This document shows, piece by piece, positions 47,990-57,397 of a DNA stretch of 64,000 bases. Position numbers and translations under genes: made by a program. Position 1 is the first letter of the stretch; the number at the start of each line of letters is the position of its first letter. Origin of the DNA: Asticcacaulis sp. SL142 (GTDB taxonomy: Bacteria; Pseudomonadota; Alphaproteobacteria; Caulobacterales; Caulobacteraceae); NCBI RefSeq assembly GCF_026625745.1, contig NZ_CP113061.1, positions 868,001 to 932,000 on the forward strand. The letters are read 5' to 3'. The notes below the pieces were generated by a model that was given only the letters and a program-made list of their open reading frames with translations, did no database searches and was not told the origin of the DNA.

Positions 47990-48700
47990 ATGACATCGGC
48001 CAGCAAGGTTTACACAGGTGCTAAAAACGCGCTCGACGGGTTGTTGTTCGACGGCATGACCATCATGTCGGGCGGATTTGGTTTGTGCGGCATACCTGAA
48101 AATTTGATCGCCGCCGTACGTGATGCGGGCACCAAATACCTTACCGTCATTTCCAATAATGCCGGGGTCGATGGCTTTGGCTTAGGCATGTTGCTCAATA
48201 CCCGTCAGATTAAAAAAATGATCTCGTCCTACGTGGGTGAAAACAAGGAATTTGAGCGCCAGTATCTGGCCGGTGAGCTTGAACTGGAGTTTAACCCGCA
48301 AGGTACGCTGGCCGAACGCATCCGGGCGGGTGGCGCAGGCATTCCGGGGTTTTATACCGCCACCGGCTATGGCACCCTGGTGGCTGAGGGCAAGGAAACC
48401 AAAGCGTTTAACGGCAAAAACTATGTGCTGGAAACCGGGCTTGTCGCTGATCTGTCGATCATCAAGGCCTGGAAAGGCGATGCCCGAGGCAATCTGATTT
48501 TCAGGAAAACCGCCCGCAATTTCAACCCGATGATGGCGACCGCCGGTAAAATCTGCGTAGCAGAGGTTGAAGAAATAGTCCCCGTGGGCGCGCTTGATCC
48601 CGACCACATCCACACGCCGGGCATCTATGTTGACCGCATCGTGCAGGGCACTTTTGAAAAGCGCATCGAGCAGCGCACTATCCGTACTGTGGAGGCCTGA
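47990..48700 (+). CDS. scoA: 3-oxoacid CoA-transferase subunit A
   Basis: The alpha subunit (236 residues) of a class I CoA-transferase that moves CoA from succinyl-CoA to acetoacetate or another 3-oxoacid. It shows the [13 protein letters not shown] glycine loop and [20 protein letters not shown] near its end. The beta subunit follows two bases after its stop, as is normal. A GC-rich hairpin overlaps its ribosome binding site. Confidence 0.93.
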   Translation: MTSASKVYTGAKNALDGLLFDGMTIMSGGFGLCGIPENLIAAVRDAGTKYLTVISNNAGVDGFGLGMLLNTRQIKKMISSYVGENKEFERQYLAGELELEFNPQGTLAERIRAGGAGIPGFYTATGYGTLVAEGKETKAFNGKNYVLETGLVADLSIIKAWKGDARGNLIFRKTARNFNPMMATAGKICVAEVEEIVPVGALDPDHIHTPGIYVDRIVQGTFEKRIEQRTIRTVEA

Positions 48701-48702
48701 GT

Positions 48703-49344
48703 ATGCCCTGGACACGAGACCAACTGGCTGAACGCGCGGCGAAAGAACTGAAGGACGGTTACTACGTCAATCTGGGCATCGGCATCCCCACGCTTGTGGC
48801 CAACCACATCCCGGCGGGCATGACGGTCACCTTGCAATCGGAAAACGGGATGCTCGGCATGGGCCCCTTCCCGACCGAGACTGAAGTTGACGCCGACCTG
48901 ATCAATGCCGGCAAACAAACCATTACAGAACTGGATGAAACCGCTTATTTCTCATCGGCAGACTCGTTTGCCATGATCCGCGGCGGCCATATAGACCTGA
49001 CTATTCTGGGCGCGATGGAAGTGGCCCAAAACGGCGACATCGCTAACTGGATGATACCGGGTAAGCTGATCAAGGGCATGGGCGGGGCCATGGACCTGGT
49101 GGCCGGCGTCAAGCGCGTCGTCGTGGTCATGGAACACGCCAATAAGCACGGCGAATCCAAGGTGCTCAAGGCCTGCACCCTGCCGCTGACGGGTACGCAT
49201 GTGGTCGATCTAATCATCTCAACTTTGGGCGTATTTGAGGTCAAGCCGGATGGTTCCGGCCTGATTCTCAAAGAGTTAGCGCCCGATGTGACCCTGGACG
49301 AGGTGGCGCGCCTGACCGAGGCCGATTACGACGTCGGGCTCTGA
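48703..49344 (+). CDS. scoB: 3-oxoacid CoA-transferase subunit B
   Basis: The 213-residue beta subunit carries the active-site glutamate in the segment [21 protein letters not shown] precedes it and the [15 protein letters not shown] block follows. It pairs with the alpha subunit immediately upstream. The last 19 bases overlap the converging lipoprotein gene of the MCE operon. The pair could function in ketone-body or polyhydroxybutyrate metabolism, but no other gene here says which. Confidence 0.94.
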   Translation: MPWTRDQLAERAAKELKDGYYVNLGIGIPTLVANHIPAGMTVTLQSENGMLGMGPFPTETEVDADLINAGKQTITELDETAYFSSADSFAMIRGGHIDLTILGAMEVAQNGDIANWMIPGKLIKGMGGAMDLVAGVKRVVVVMEHANKHGESKVLKACTLPLTGTHVVDLIISTLGVFEVKPDGSGLILKELAPDVTLDEVARLTEADYDVGL

Positions 49345-50003
49345 ACCACTAGAGCCTGCCCCTTCACCGTCTCCTCGGCAAAGGCCACTATATCGGCAAT
49401 CATCAGCGTCGTGGCTTCTTCGTAAGCCGGGACAATTTCGCCGACCCGGTTGCTGTCCGCCTTGACCTCCCGCGACAGATATTTATGGGCCACCGCCGTG
49501 CGATTCGACAAGCGCACCATCGTCACATCCAGCGCGATTACGACGGTGGGCTGACGCTTGGCATAGGCGGTCTCAAAACGCCGCACCTGAACATCCAGGC
49601 GGTATTTAGCCGCCCCACGTCCGCGATCGGACAGTCTAACCGTGGACGCCACCCGGTCAAAGCCTTCGGAAACCGCATTTTCAAACAGGGTATCCGCCGG
49701 TGATGCCCAGCGGGCCCCTTCGATGTAGGACACCAGTGAATTTTCGGTCGTAAGGATGCCATCGCCCGCGGCCGCCTTGGGCAAGCTGATGCCGGAGATA
49801 TAGACCTCAGCCGCTTCGCCGCCCGTGACGGGTTCTGCGGATACACCGCCCACTTTAAGCAGATCAGCGTTAAACCCAAAGCGATAAAGCTGAACCGGAT
49901 CGCTGCTGGGCAGCAGGGTGATACAACCGCCCAAGGCCGTAGAGGCGGACAAGACTGCCCCAAGGGTCAGTAACTGACGGCGCGAAACCATATAACGGTT
50001 CAT
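49326..50003 (-). CDS. ABC-type transport auxiliary lipoprotein (LinN/PqiC-like)
   Basis: A 225-residue outer-envelope lipoprotein of the ABC_trans_aux family. The lipobox LGGC places the lipidated cysteine at residue 27. The signal also contains a twin-arginine motif SRRQLLTLG, so export may use Tat. The body has the DPVQLYRFG and [15 protein letters not shown] segments expected of the family. It is the last gene of an mlaE-mlaF-mlaD-lipoprotein unit, overlapping mlaD by four bases (ATGA), and would be the periplasmic partner of the MCE protein. Confidence 0.85.
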   Translation of the reverse strand: MNRYMVSRRQLLTLGAVLSASTALGGCITLLPSSDPVQLYRFGFNADLLKVGGVSAEPVTGGEAAEVYISGISLPKAAAGDGILTTENSLVSYIEGARWASPADTLFENAVSEGFDRVASTVRLSDRGRGAAKYRLDVQVRRFETAYAKRQPTVVIALDVTMVRLSNRTAVAHKYLSREVKADSNRVGEIVPAYEEATTLMIADIVAFAEETVKGQALVVQSPTS

Positions 50004-50938
50004 TCTTTGACCTTTCTGTCCTTGGCAACGGGTTTACTGATCAGGCCCTGCGGGCTTGAGCGGGCCTCTTCGACCAATTGTTCCAGCGACCGGGTCGCTT
50101 CGTTGAGATTTTGCAGGGTTTCCTGAATATCTGGCAAAGTCGTTTCCGAAACCTCAGTTGCCGGGGCCTCTAAGGCGACCGCTAACTTTGCCAGTTCGTC
50201 CGACGCCTTGCCGAACCGTCCGGCGGCGTCTTCCAGCTTGGCCAGGGTTTGCGGCGCCCGCTCGCCGACGAGAGCATCTGTGGATTTGGCCAGCCTTGCG
50301 ACCTCATCAGCGGCCTGCCCCGCACTGACAATAGCCTCATGGGTATCGTTGAGCATCTGCTCACGATCTTTGAGATCAGAGGTAAAATTCTCAATATTCT
50401 CAAGGCTCTTGGTCAATGTCATCAGGTTTTTGTCCGACAGCAGCCGGTTGACGCGGTCAAGGGTCTTATAGGCGTTCTGGATCACCGACCCGCCCCCTTG
50501 CAGCAGCAAATCAAGCGCGCCAGGGGCCCCCTTGATCACCGGATTGGGGCCAGACAGGCTCTTGCGCACCAGATAGGGGGATTTATTGCCACCAGGCGTA
50601 ATCTGAATATAGTTGAGACCCGTGACCCCCATCGGCTCAAGCGTTGCGGTCGAATCCACCCGCACCGGCGTTTCCCCGTCAAGGCGAACCGTCGCAATCA
50701 CCTGCTTGTTGTCAACCTTGCCCAGACGCAGATCCGTGACTTCACCGACCTTGATACCGTTGAAGTGCACCTCTCCGCCTTCGACCAGACCACTGACCGA
50801 AGAGGTAAAGACGACATCATAAGTGTCATAGCTCTGGTTAAAATCAAAGCGAACCAACCAGAACGTAAAGGCTAGTCCCGCCGCCAGCAGCAGCAAGGTC
50901 ACAAAGCCTACGAAGGCATAATGGGCTTGTCTTTCCAT
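50000..50938 (-). CDS. MCE/MlaD family phospholipid transport protein
   Basis: A 312-residue protein with one N-terminal membrane helix (about 10-31) and an MCE domain directly after it, including SSVSGLVEGGEVHFNGIKVGEVTDLRL as two blocks. The C-terminal half is helical and coiled-coil-like (residues about 180-290), ending in a charged tail, which resembles LinM-type MCE proteins rather than short E. coli MlaD. Together with the permease and ATPase it would form a lipid transporter across the periplasm. Confidence 0.88.
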   Translation of the reverse strand: MERQAHYAFVGFVTLLLLAAGLAFTFWLVRFDFNQSYDTYDVVFTSSVSGLVEGGEVHFNGIKVGEVTDLRLGKVDNKQVIATVRLDGETPVRVDSTATLEPMGVTGLNYIQITPGGNKSPYLVRKSLSGPNPVIKGAPGALDLLLQGGGSVIQNAYKTLDRVNRLLSDKNLMTLTKSLENIENFTSDLKDREQMLNDTHEAIVSAGQAADEVARLAKSTDALVGERAPQTLAKLEDAAGRFGKASDELAKLAVALEAPATEVSETTLPDIQETLQNLNEATRSLEQLVEEARSSPQGLISKPVAKDRKVKE

Positions 50939-50942
50939 CGTC

Positions 50943-51766
50943 TCAGCTTTCCTGATCGCCAGAAGGTGTGTGATCGCGCATCTTGCCGCCTAAGCGACCG
51001 CGCGGACCATGAAAATATTCGTGTATCCACGGATGGTCTGATTTTTCCAGCTCCAGCGGCGGGGCCTTGGCCACCACATGCTTGTCGGCCAGAACCGCCA
51101 CCTCATCCGTAATGGTATAGAGGCTGTCGAGGTCATGGGTGATCATAAAGACCGTAAGCCCCAGACTGGACGCCAGTTCCTTAATCAACGCATCGAATGC
51201 CGCCGCCGAAATCGGGTCAAGTCCGGCGGTCGGTTCATCCAGAAACAATAGCTCCGGATCAAGCGCCAGAGAGCGCGCCAGTGCTGCCCGCTTGATCATC
51301 CCGCCTGACAGTTCCGACGGCATCAGGTCAGCCGCATTGAGCGGCAGCCCCGCCAGCGACATCTTAAGCAGTCCGATACGCTTGGATTCGCGCCGGTTCA
51401 GCTTTGTGAACTCAGCCATCGGCACCATGATGTTTTCCAGCACGGTCAGCGAGGAAAACAACGCCCCGCTTTGAAACAACACGCCGCTGCGCGACTGAAC
51501 ATCCAGTTTTTGTTTTTTCGAGGCCGTCGCAATATCCTGACCGAAAATATTGATCTGTGACCGGATTTAAAGCGCAACAAACCAAGGATAGATTTCAACA
51601 ACACAGTCTTGCCGGAGCCCGACCCACCGACCACGCCCAGAATTTTGCCGCGCTCAACCGTCAGGTCAAGATCCTGATGGATAACCCGGTCACCGAACTG
51701 ATTGACAAGCCCGCGGATTTCAATCGGCGGCCCATCATTGCGGGGGTTAAGTTCATACGCACTCAT
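50943..51766 (-). pseudogene. MlaF-like ABC transporter ATPase, apparently frameshifted
   Basis: Two overlapping frames together encode one ABC ATPase of about 273 residues. The 5' frame has the amino terminus and Walker A GGSGSGKT (47-54). The other frame carries the Q-loop region VLFQSGALF, signature LSGGM, Walker B LLFLDEP and the H-loop ITHD. They are out of frame around 51558-51564, between codons for KSG and QINIFGQDIA. Adding one base there rejoins them. Both halves look intact, so this is either a recent one-base deletion or a sequencing error. The permease and MCE protein genes beside it are intact. The start overlaps the permease stop by four bases. Confidence 0.85.
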
Positions 51767-52923
51767 TGGGCGGGAATTCCCTGTAACAGAATGGCGAATA
51801 CCGCATCAATGACAAAAATCGCAAAGATTGCCTGTACGACGGCGCGCGTCACCTGACGCCCCAGGGATATGACATCCTCCGTCACCGTCATGCCCATGTG
51901 ACAGCCGATGATGGCGATGGCGGCCGCATAGAACGGTGTTTTGACCATACCGACAAAGAAATGGCTGATATCAACATAGTCGAGCGTGCGCTGCATGATC
52001 ATCGGTGGGCCATAATCCAGCGTCGTCCATATGATGCTAAAACCACCGATCATACCGGCCATCGACCCCACAAAGGTAATCAGCGGGATCATAAGGACAA
52101 GCCCGATCAGGCGTGGCAGCACCAGGGCTTCGTAAGGATCGATGCCCATGACCCGCATGGCGTCAATTTCCTGATTCATCTTCATGGCACCGATTTCGGC
52201 GGCAAAGCTGGAGGCACTGCGCCCAGCCAGCAGCACCGCCGTGATCAGCGGCCCCAGTTCACGCAACTCGGCAATACCAACCAACTCGATACTAAACACC
52301 TGCGCCCCGAACTGGCTCAACTGCATCGCCCCCAGAAAGGCAATGACCGCACCGATAAACAGGTTTGAGGCGACCACGATCGGGATCGCTTCGAGTCCAG
52401 CCCGCTGCATCAGACTGACCAGCGGAGTAAGCCTCAGCTTCAAAGGATTAAAGATCGTCACGATCAGCGTAACGACCGTGCGCCCGATAAAGGACAGCAG
52501 GGCGGTAAAGATCGCCAGATTGGCGACAACACCTGCGCCCAGCTTGGCGACGCCCCGGATAATCGGATTTTGGCTGTCTTCGCGGCGACTATGGTCTTCA
52601 TGAAACTCATCAACCGTCAGATCGCGCCCACTGACCAGATCATAAAGTCCCCGAAAATTGTCCTGCCCGGCGAATATCTCCCCGCGCACCCGATCACCAA
52701 TGACCGCGCTCAATAGATAAGCCCCGGCGGTATCAAGTTGAACTAACGCATCGGAATCAACCTTGATCGAGCTAAAGGGCTTCAGATCGCTTTTAAGGCG
52801 CGGCGCGATGCCGCCAATCGTACCGACGCGCCAATCACCGCTGAGCGTGAGCCGACCATAGCCGTCTTGCTCCCCCACAGGTTCTATGCGGTATTGTGCT
52901 TTGTCGTTGCGCGCGCTGGCCAT
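51763..52923 (-). CDS. MlaE family ABC transporter permease with N-terminal STAS-like domain
   Basis: A 386-residue protein. The first 110 or so residues look like a STAS/MlaB-like domain fused to the permease. The MlaE core then has about five to six helices, with ISQFGAQVFSIELVGIAELRELG and LPRLIGLVLMIPLITFVGS as separate pieces. Fusion of an MlaB-like domain to MlaE is also found in LinK-type permeases. It is the first gene of the minus-strand operon. Confidence 0.9.
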   Translation of the reverse strand: MASARNDKAQYRIEPVGEQDGYGRLTLSGDWRVGTIGGIAPRLKSDLKPFSSIKVDSDALVQLDTAGAYLLSAVIGDRVRGEIFAGQDNFRGLYDLVSGRDLTVDEFHEDHSRREDSQNPIIRGVAKLGAGVVANLAIFTALLSFIGRTVVTLIVTIFNPLKLRLTPLVSLMQRAGLEAIPIVVASNLFIGAVIAFLGAMQLSQFGAQVFSIELVGIAELRELGPLITAVLLAGRSASSFAAEIGAMKMNQEIDAMRVMGIDPYEALVLPRLIGLVLMIPLITFVGSMAGMIGGFSIIWTTLDYGPPMIMQRTLDYVDISHFFVGMVKTPFYAAAIAIIGCHMGMTVTEDVISLGRQVTRAVVQAIFAIFVIDAVFAILLQGIPAQ

Positions 52924-53022
52924 AAAGACTGTTGAAATACCTAAGTAATTTAAAAACCATGAATAGAGCCCCCAAAGCGCAGGCTCATATTTTAGAACAG
53001 ACCGGATTTACCCGGGCATACG

Positions 53023-53068
53023 ACGGATACAGAATGAGAATGAACGATCATTCTCATTCTGTATCCGT
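53023..53068. promoter_or_regulatory. Perfect 46-bp dyad between the MCE and iron operons
   Basis: A 20-bp arm beginning ACGGATACAGAATGAG is repeated inverted after a six-base centre. It contains GAATGA-type units on each side, resembling an extended iron-regulator (Fur) site. No T run follows, so it does not look like a terminator. The 395-base gap it lies in holds no gene; the rest is AT-rich leader and promoter space for the two divergent operons. Confidence 0.6.
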
Positions 53069-53253
53069 ACCGCTCAACCTTATGCAGGTCAAGTGTTATG
53101 ATTACCCTTAAAATGACGTGATGACAAAATAAGTGATCCATTTATTTTTTTGCCGCGCTTTTTATACCACGCCAAAATTTGTAAAAATGGAATGCGAAGC
53201 CAGCAGGCCTGTTATCCAATCCATAAAATTCCGACAAATAGCGTCGTCGCGCT

Positions 53254-53268
53254 TGCGAATAATTCTCA
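53254..53268. promoter_or_regulatory. Fur-box-like site upstream of the ferric transporter operon
   Basis: TGCGAATAATTCTCA fits the 7-1-7 Fur consensus (TGAGAAT-N-ATTCTCA) with one mismatch. It lies 50 bases before the substrate-binding protein gene, a usual position for iron-dependent repression. Confidence 0.6.
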
Positions 53269-53318
53269 TACATGCCAAACAGACCGCATTTAGAGGGTAT
53301 GCGTGAAAGGTTTGTGTC

Positions 53319-54377
53319 ATGACTTTGATTTCCGCTCGTTTTCTAGCGTTTGCCGCCGTTCTCGGACTGTCGGCGTGTGGCAAGCCCGCCGAGGAAGCGA
53401 AACCAGCGGTACCTGCGCAAACCAAAGGCCATGTCAATGTCTACACTGCCCGCCATTACGATGCTGACAACCTGATCTATGAGGCTTTCACCAAAGAGAC
53501 CGGTATCAAGGTCAACCGGCTGGAGATCCAGCCCGACCAACTGGTTGAGCGGATGAAGGCCGAAGGCGAAGGCTCACCGGCCGATGTCATCCTGATGGCC
53601 GACGCCGGTGCCTTATGGAAGGCGTCAGACGCCGGTCTGTTCCAACCTCTGGAATCGCCGGTCATCAGCGCCGCCGTGCCGGAAAACCTGCGCGAACCTA
53701 ACCACCTGTGGTTTGGCTTCTCCAAGCGGGCGCGCGTCATTGTCTATGATAAGACCAAGGTCAAACCGGAAGAGGTCGCCACCTATGAAGCGTTGGCCGG
53801 CCCGCGCTTTAAGGGCAAGGTGTGCGTGCGTTCTTCTGACAACGTCTATAACCTGTCACTGATGGCGGCCTTCATTCAGCACTGGGGCCCGAAAAAGTCG
53901 CTCGACTGGGCCAAGGGCGTGGTCGCCAACATGGCCCGCGATCCGCAAGGCGGCGACATTGACCAAATCAAAGCCGTCAGCGTCGGGGCGTGCGAAGTCG
54001 CACTGTCGAACTCCTATTACTACATGCGCCTGCTGCACCATGAGGGCGAAATCGACCCGAAGGTGGCGCAAACCACGGCCTTAAGCTTCCCCGATATCGC
54101 GGGCCAGGGCACTCACGTCAATATTTCCGGCGGCGGCATGGCGAAATATGCCGCCAACAAAAAGGAAGCTCAGGCGTTCCTTGAGTACATGACCTCAAAG
54201 AAAGCCCAGACCATCTTCGCTCAGGCCAATGGCGAATATCCCGTCGTCCCGTCAGACGAGACCCCGGCCTATATTCAGGCGATTTCCGGCTTCAAGGCCG
54301 ATCCTTTGTCGGTCACGACCTATGGTGCCAACCAGTCCGAGGCCCAAAAAATCTACGATAAAGCGGGGTGGAAATAA
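53319..54377 (+). CDS. Ferric iron ABC transporter substrate-binding lipoprotein (FbpA/FutA-like)
   Basis: A 352-residue class II periplasmic binding protein. A signal peptide ends in the lipobox LSAC, with Cys20 as the lipid site. The iron-coordinating tyrosine cluster is visible as NSYYYMRLL (Tyr233-Tyr235). The VYTARHYDAD and ARHYDADN segments are typical of FutA/FbpA proteins. It starts after a good AAAGG site and heads the operon with permease and ATPase genes. Upstream Fur-like sequences suggest repression by iron. Confidence 0.92.
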   Translation: MTLISARFLAFAAVLGLSACGKPAEEAKPAVPAQTKGHVNVYTARHYDADNLIYEAFTKETGIKVNRLEIQPDQLVERMKAEGEGSPADVILMADAGALWKASDAGLFQPLESPVISAAVPENLREPNHLWFGFSKRARVIVYDKTKVKPEEVATYEALAGPRFKGKVCVRSSDNVYNLSLMAAFIQHWGPKKSLDWAKGVVANMARDPQGGDIDQIKAVSVGACEVALSNSYYYMRLLHHEGEIDPKVAQTTALSFPDIAGQGTHVNISGGGMAKYAANKKEAQAFLEYMTSKKAQTIFAQANGEYPVVPSDETPAYIQAISGFKADPLSVTTYGANQSEAQKIYDKAGWK

Positions 54378-54386
54378 CCCCCCTCC

Positions 54387-56009
54387 ATGCCTGATGCTGC
54401 CGCACCCTCTCCGGTTTCTACGTCCGGGCGCCCTGAGCGCACCGACTGGAGCGGTGCGGCCTTTAAGGCAGGCGCGATCCTGGCGGTCTGCGTGACCTTG
54501 CTGCCCATTTTGGCGGTGGTCTATAAGGCGTTTGAGTCCGGTCAGTCGCTTAACCTGCCCGATTTTCCTGTCATGCGCTATGCCCTGACAAGTGCCGCGC
54601 TGGTGACATGGGTGGCCGTCATTACGGTCGCTTTGGGGACGGTCGCAGCCTGGCTAGTGGCTATGCACGAATTTCCGGGCCGTCGCATTTTTTCGTGGGC
54701 GCTGGTGCTGCCGCTGGCCTGTCCCGCCTTTGTGCTGGCCTATGGCTGGAGCGATTTTTTGGATGTCGCCTCACCGTTTCGGGCATGGCTTTATGGTGCA
54801 TTGGGTTATGATGTCCCGCTCAATATGCGCAACTTTTACGGCGCGGTTTTCGTTTTAAGCTTTGCCTATTTTCCCTATATCTATCTGACGCTTAAAACCG
54901 CTTTCTTAAACCAGTCTGTCTGCGCGATTGAGACGGCGCGTATGCTGGGGGTAAGGTCGAACGATATCTTCCTGCGCCTGTCCCTGCCTATATGCCGGCC
55001 GGCCCTGATCGCCGGTGTTGCGCTGGTCATCATGGAATGTCTGGCTGATTATGGCGCGGTCAATTTCTTAGGCGTGCAGACCCTGACCACCGGCGTGGTG
55101 CGGGCATGGTCGATCTTTGGCTCGACCGAACTGGCGGCGCGACTGGCGCTGTGCCTGATCGGGGCGACCGCGTTTTTGCTGCTGATCGAGCGCACTCAGC
55201 GCCATAACCGTAGCTACTCCGCCGCCTCCGCCCGCTGGCGTGAATTGAACGCCCTGCCCTTAAGCCGCCCTAAGCAGTGGCTGGCCACGCTTTATTGTTT
55301 GTTGCTGCTGGCGTTTGGCGTGGTCATTCCCGTCGCGTGGCTGATCTACCGCGCTATCAAAACCTCCCCCGATGTTCAGCGTCTGCTGGACGCCGCCATC
55401 AGCACATTGGGCCTGAGCCTTGCGGGTGCGGCCATCACCCTTGTGCTTGCCACTCTAGTGGCCTTTGGGTTTAGAAAAAGCCGCGCCATTTCCAACCTGA
55501 TGAGCATCGGCTACGCCACCCCCGGCGCGGTCATGGCCATCGGATTGTTAGTCCCTGCCGCAATCCTGTGGCAAGGCTTTGCCATTCAAAACAATTTCTG
55601 GATCGGCATCGCCCTGCTGCTGATCGCCTATGCCGCCCGCCTGATGGCGTCCGCGTTTGAGCCGATCAAGGCTGGCCTGACCCGCATTCAACCCAATTTG
55701 GCACTGGCCAGCCGCACCCTTGGGGCCACAAAGACCGAGGCTATCCGGAGGGTAGAATTGCCGCTTGTGCGCGGCACCTTCATGGCGGCAGCATTGCTGG
55801 TGTTTGTCGATATCGCCAAGGAACTGCCCGCCACCCTGATCCTGCGGCCATTCCAGTTGGAAAGCCTTGCCGTACTGGCCGACCGCTATGCCAGTGATGA
55901 AAGATTGTCACAGGCGGCGTGGCCCAGCCTGTTGATCCTTGCGGTATCGCTCATTCCATCCCTATACCTGTCTTTACGCATTGATGCTTCGCGTACCGGA
56001 AAAGAATAA
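54387..56009 (+). CDS. Ferric iron ABC transporter permease (FbpB/FutB-like)
   Basis: A 540-residue permease with about 12 helices and two binding-protein-dependent transport domains, as in the fused iron-transport permeases. Each half has an EAA loop: AIETARMLGVRSNDIFLRLSLP near the middle and ASRTLGATKTEAIRRVELP in the second half. It begins nine bases after the binding protein gene and is followed three bases later by the ATPase gene. Confidence 0.93.
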   Translation: MPDAAAPSPVSTSGRPERTDWSGAAFKAGAILAVCVTLLPILAVVYKAFESGQSLNLPDFPVMRYALTSAALVTWVAVITVALGTVAAWLVAMHEFPGRRIFSWALVLPLACPAFVLAYGWSDFLDVASPFRAWLYGALGYDVPLNMRNFYGAVFVLSFAYFPYIYLTLKTAFLNQSVCAIETARMLGVRSNDIFLRLSLPICRPALIAGVALVIMECLADYGAVNFLGVQTLTTGVVRAWSIFGSTELAARLALCLIGATAFLLLIERTQRHNRSYSAASARWRELNALPLSRPKQWLATLYCLLLLAFGVVIPVAWLIYRAIKTSPDVQRLLDAAISTLGLSLAGAAITLVLATLVAFGFRKSRAISNLMSIGYATPGAVMAIGLLVPAAILWQGFAIQNNFWIGIALLLIAYAARLMASAFEPIKAGLTRIQPNLALASRTLGATKTEAIRRVELPLVRGTFMAAALLVFVDIAKELPATLILRPFQLESLAVLADRYASDERLSQAAWPSLLILAVSLIPSLYLSLRIDASRTGKE

Positions 56010-56012
56010 CTC

Positions 56013-57044
56013 ATGGCCGCCCTGCTGGAAATTACCGATGTCAAACGTGCCTTTGGCGGCCATAAGGCCGTCGATGGGGTGTCCCTGTCGCTGAACGAGG
56101 GCGAAATCACCTGCCTTCTGGGGCCATCGGGCTGCGGGAAATCAACCCTGTTACGGCTAATTTCGGGGCTGGAGACCATCGAAGGCGGCACGATCGCCGC
56201 AAACGGTGTCGTTCTGTCGGGCAAGGGCATCCATGTGCCGCCTGAAAAGCGCGACATGGGCTTTGTGTTTCAGGACTACGCCCTGTTTCCCCATCTGAGC
56301 GTGCGTGACAATATCGGCTTTGGCCTGAAGCACTTAAACGCGGCTGAACGTGATGAGCGCATCAATAGCCTGCTGGCCACCGTCCGCTTAAGCGATAAGG
56401 CCAAACTCTATCCGTCGTCCCTGTCCGGCGGTGAGCAGCAACGCATTGCTCTGGCTCGCGCCCTTGCCCGCCATCCGCGTCTGATCCTGCTCGATGAACC
56501 GTTTTCCGGTCTTGATGCCCATCTGAAATCCGAAGTGCGCGAAGCCACGCTCAATATTCTGGAAACCACCGGCACCACCGCCATCATGGTCACCCACGAT
56601 GCCGAAGAAGCCCTCAGCATGGGGCATGCTCTGGCCTTGATGAACGAAGGCAAGATCATCCAGACCGGCACGCCCGAAGACTGTTATTTCAATCCGGCGT
56701 CGCTAGTAGCCGCGCGGTTGTTAGGTGAAACCAATCTGGTGCCGGGTAAGCACATGGGCGATCATATCACCTCCGGGTTCGGCAGCCTCCAGGCCAAGGG
56801 TCCGGCGGCGATCAAACTGACCCTGTGCATCCGCCCCGAAGCCTTTGTAGTCGAAGACGCAGCGATCGACCTGACGTCAGAGGTTTTGGTCACCGCCTAT
56901 CGCTATCACGGCGCCTATTGCGATCTGGTGCTTAAAGCGCCGAGCGGCGACGAAGCCCACGCCCATGTGTCATCGCTTCGTCCCTATACGGTCGGGCAAA
57001 CCGTCCATGTCCGACTTGAGCCGAAACTGGTCGCGGTGTTTTAG
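56013..57044 (+). CDS. Ferric iron ABC transporter ATP-binding protein (FbpC-like)
   Basis: A 343-residue ATPase with Walker A GPSGCGKST (37-45), signature LSGGEQQR (137-144), Walker B LILLDEP (157-163) and VTHDAEEAL as the H-loop. A C-terminal TOBE-type domain (about 240-343) completes the FbpC/PotA-like architecture. The last gene of the three-gene iron operon. Confidence 0.94.
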   Translation: MAALLEITDVKRAFGGHKAVDGVSLSLNEGEITCLLGPSGCGKSTLLRLISGLETIEGGTIAANGVVLSGKGIHVPPEKRDMGFVFQDYALFPHLSVRDNIGFGLKHLNAAERDERINSLLATVRLSDKAKLYPSSLSGGEQQRIALARALARHPRLILLDEPFSGLDAHLKSEVREATLNILETTGTTAIMVTHDAEEALSMGHALALMNEGKIIQTGTPEDCYFNPASLVAARLLGETNLVPGKHMGDHITSGFGSLQAKGPAAIKLTLCIRPEAFVVEDAAIDLTSEVLVTAYRYHGAYCDLVLKAPSGDEAHAHVSSLRPYTVGQTVHVRLEPKLVAVF

Positions 57045-57052
57045 CTTTTTAA

Positions 57053-57112
57053 GAACTCCCCCTGTTGCAGGGGGAGCTGATTTAAACGCTCGCGTTTAGA
57101 TCAGAGGGGGTA
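57053..57112. repeat. CTCCCCCTG-type intergenic palindromic repeat, copy 1
   Basis: A 9-bp hairpin CTCCCCCTG / CAGGGGGAG is followed directly by a second hairpin (CTGAT...ATCAG with an inner AAACGC/GCGTTT) and by a GAGGGGGT tail. It occupies the convergent gap between the iron ATPase gene and the DUF3253 gene and may also serve as their terminator. A related element lies at 63.1 kb. Confidence 0.75.
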
Positions 57113-57115
57113 AAC

Positions 57116-57367
57116 TTATTCCCCCTCAACCGGCAACCGCAGCCGGTAAATACCCTTGAACGTATTCGGATCGGCAGGCTTGCCCTTACGCAACACCTCA
57201 ATCTTGCCCTGTCGCGCAAGGCCAACCACCGTGGTGCGCACTTTCGGGAGTTGACGCCGCCACATTTCCGGGTCTACAGCCTGAGCCACCTGGTTGGGAT
57301 TGATACTTTCCCCCGGCGTCGCCTTCGATAGCAGGTCGAAAATAGCATCTTCTATGGATAGCGACAT
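57116..57367 (-). CDS. DUF3253 domain-containing protein
   Basis: An 83-residue protein that matches the small winged-helix-like DUF3253 family: an N-terminal helix DAIFDLLSKATPG, the segment SINPNQVAQAV.PEMWRRQLP, VVGLARQGKIEVLRKG, and a closing TFKGIYRLRLP. Function is unknown; it may bind nucleic acid, but that is inference from the fold type. It is divergent from the thioesterase gene, with 30 bases between starts. Confidence 0.85.
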   Translation of the reverse strand: MSLSIEDAIFDLLSKATPGESINPNQVAQAVDPEMWRRQLPKVRTTVVGLARQGKIEVLRKGKPADPNTFKGIYRLRLPVEGE

Positions 57368-57397
57368 ATCATAAGTCCGATGTGCAGGAGTAAGCCC

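Noticed and set aside
51511-51520. Programmed frameshifting at the A-run in the MCE ATPase gene
   Set aside because: The run lies downstream of the point where reading frames must switch; sequence of the second frame already looks conserved upstream of it, so slippage there would not help.
53162-53437. Minus-strand open frame of 91 codons across the iron-operon leader and the start of the substrate-binding gene
   Set aside because: It overlaps the regulatory gap and the antisense of a well-supported gene, has no ribosome binding site, and its sequence shows no domain.
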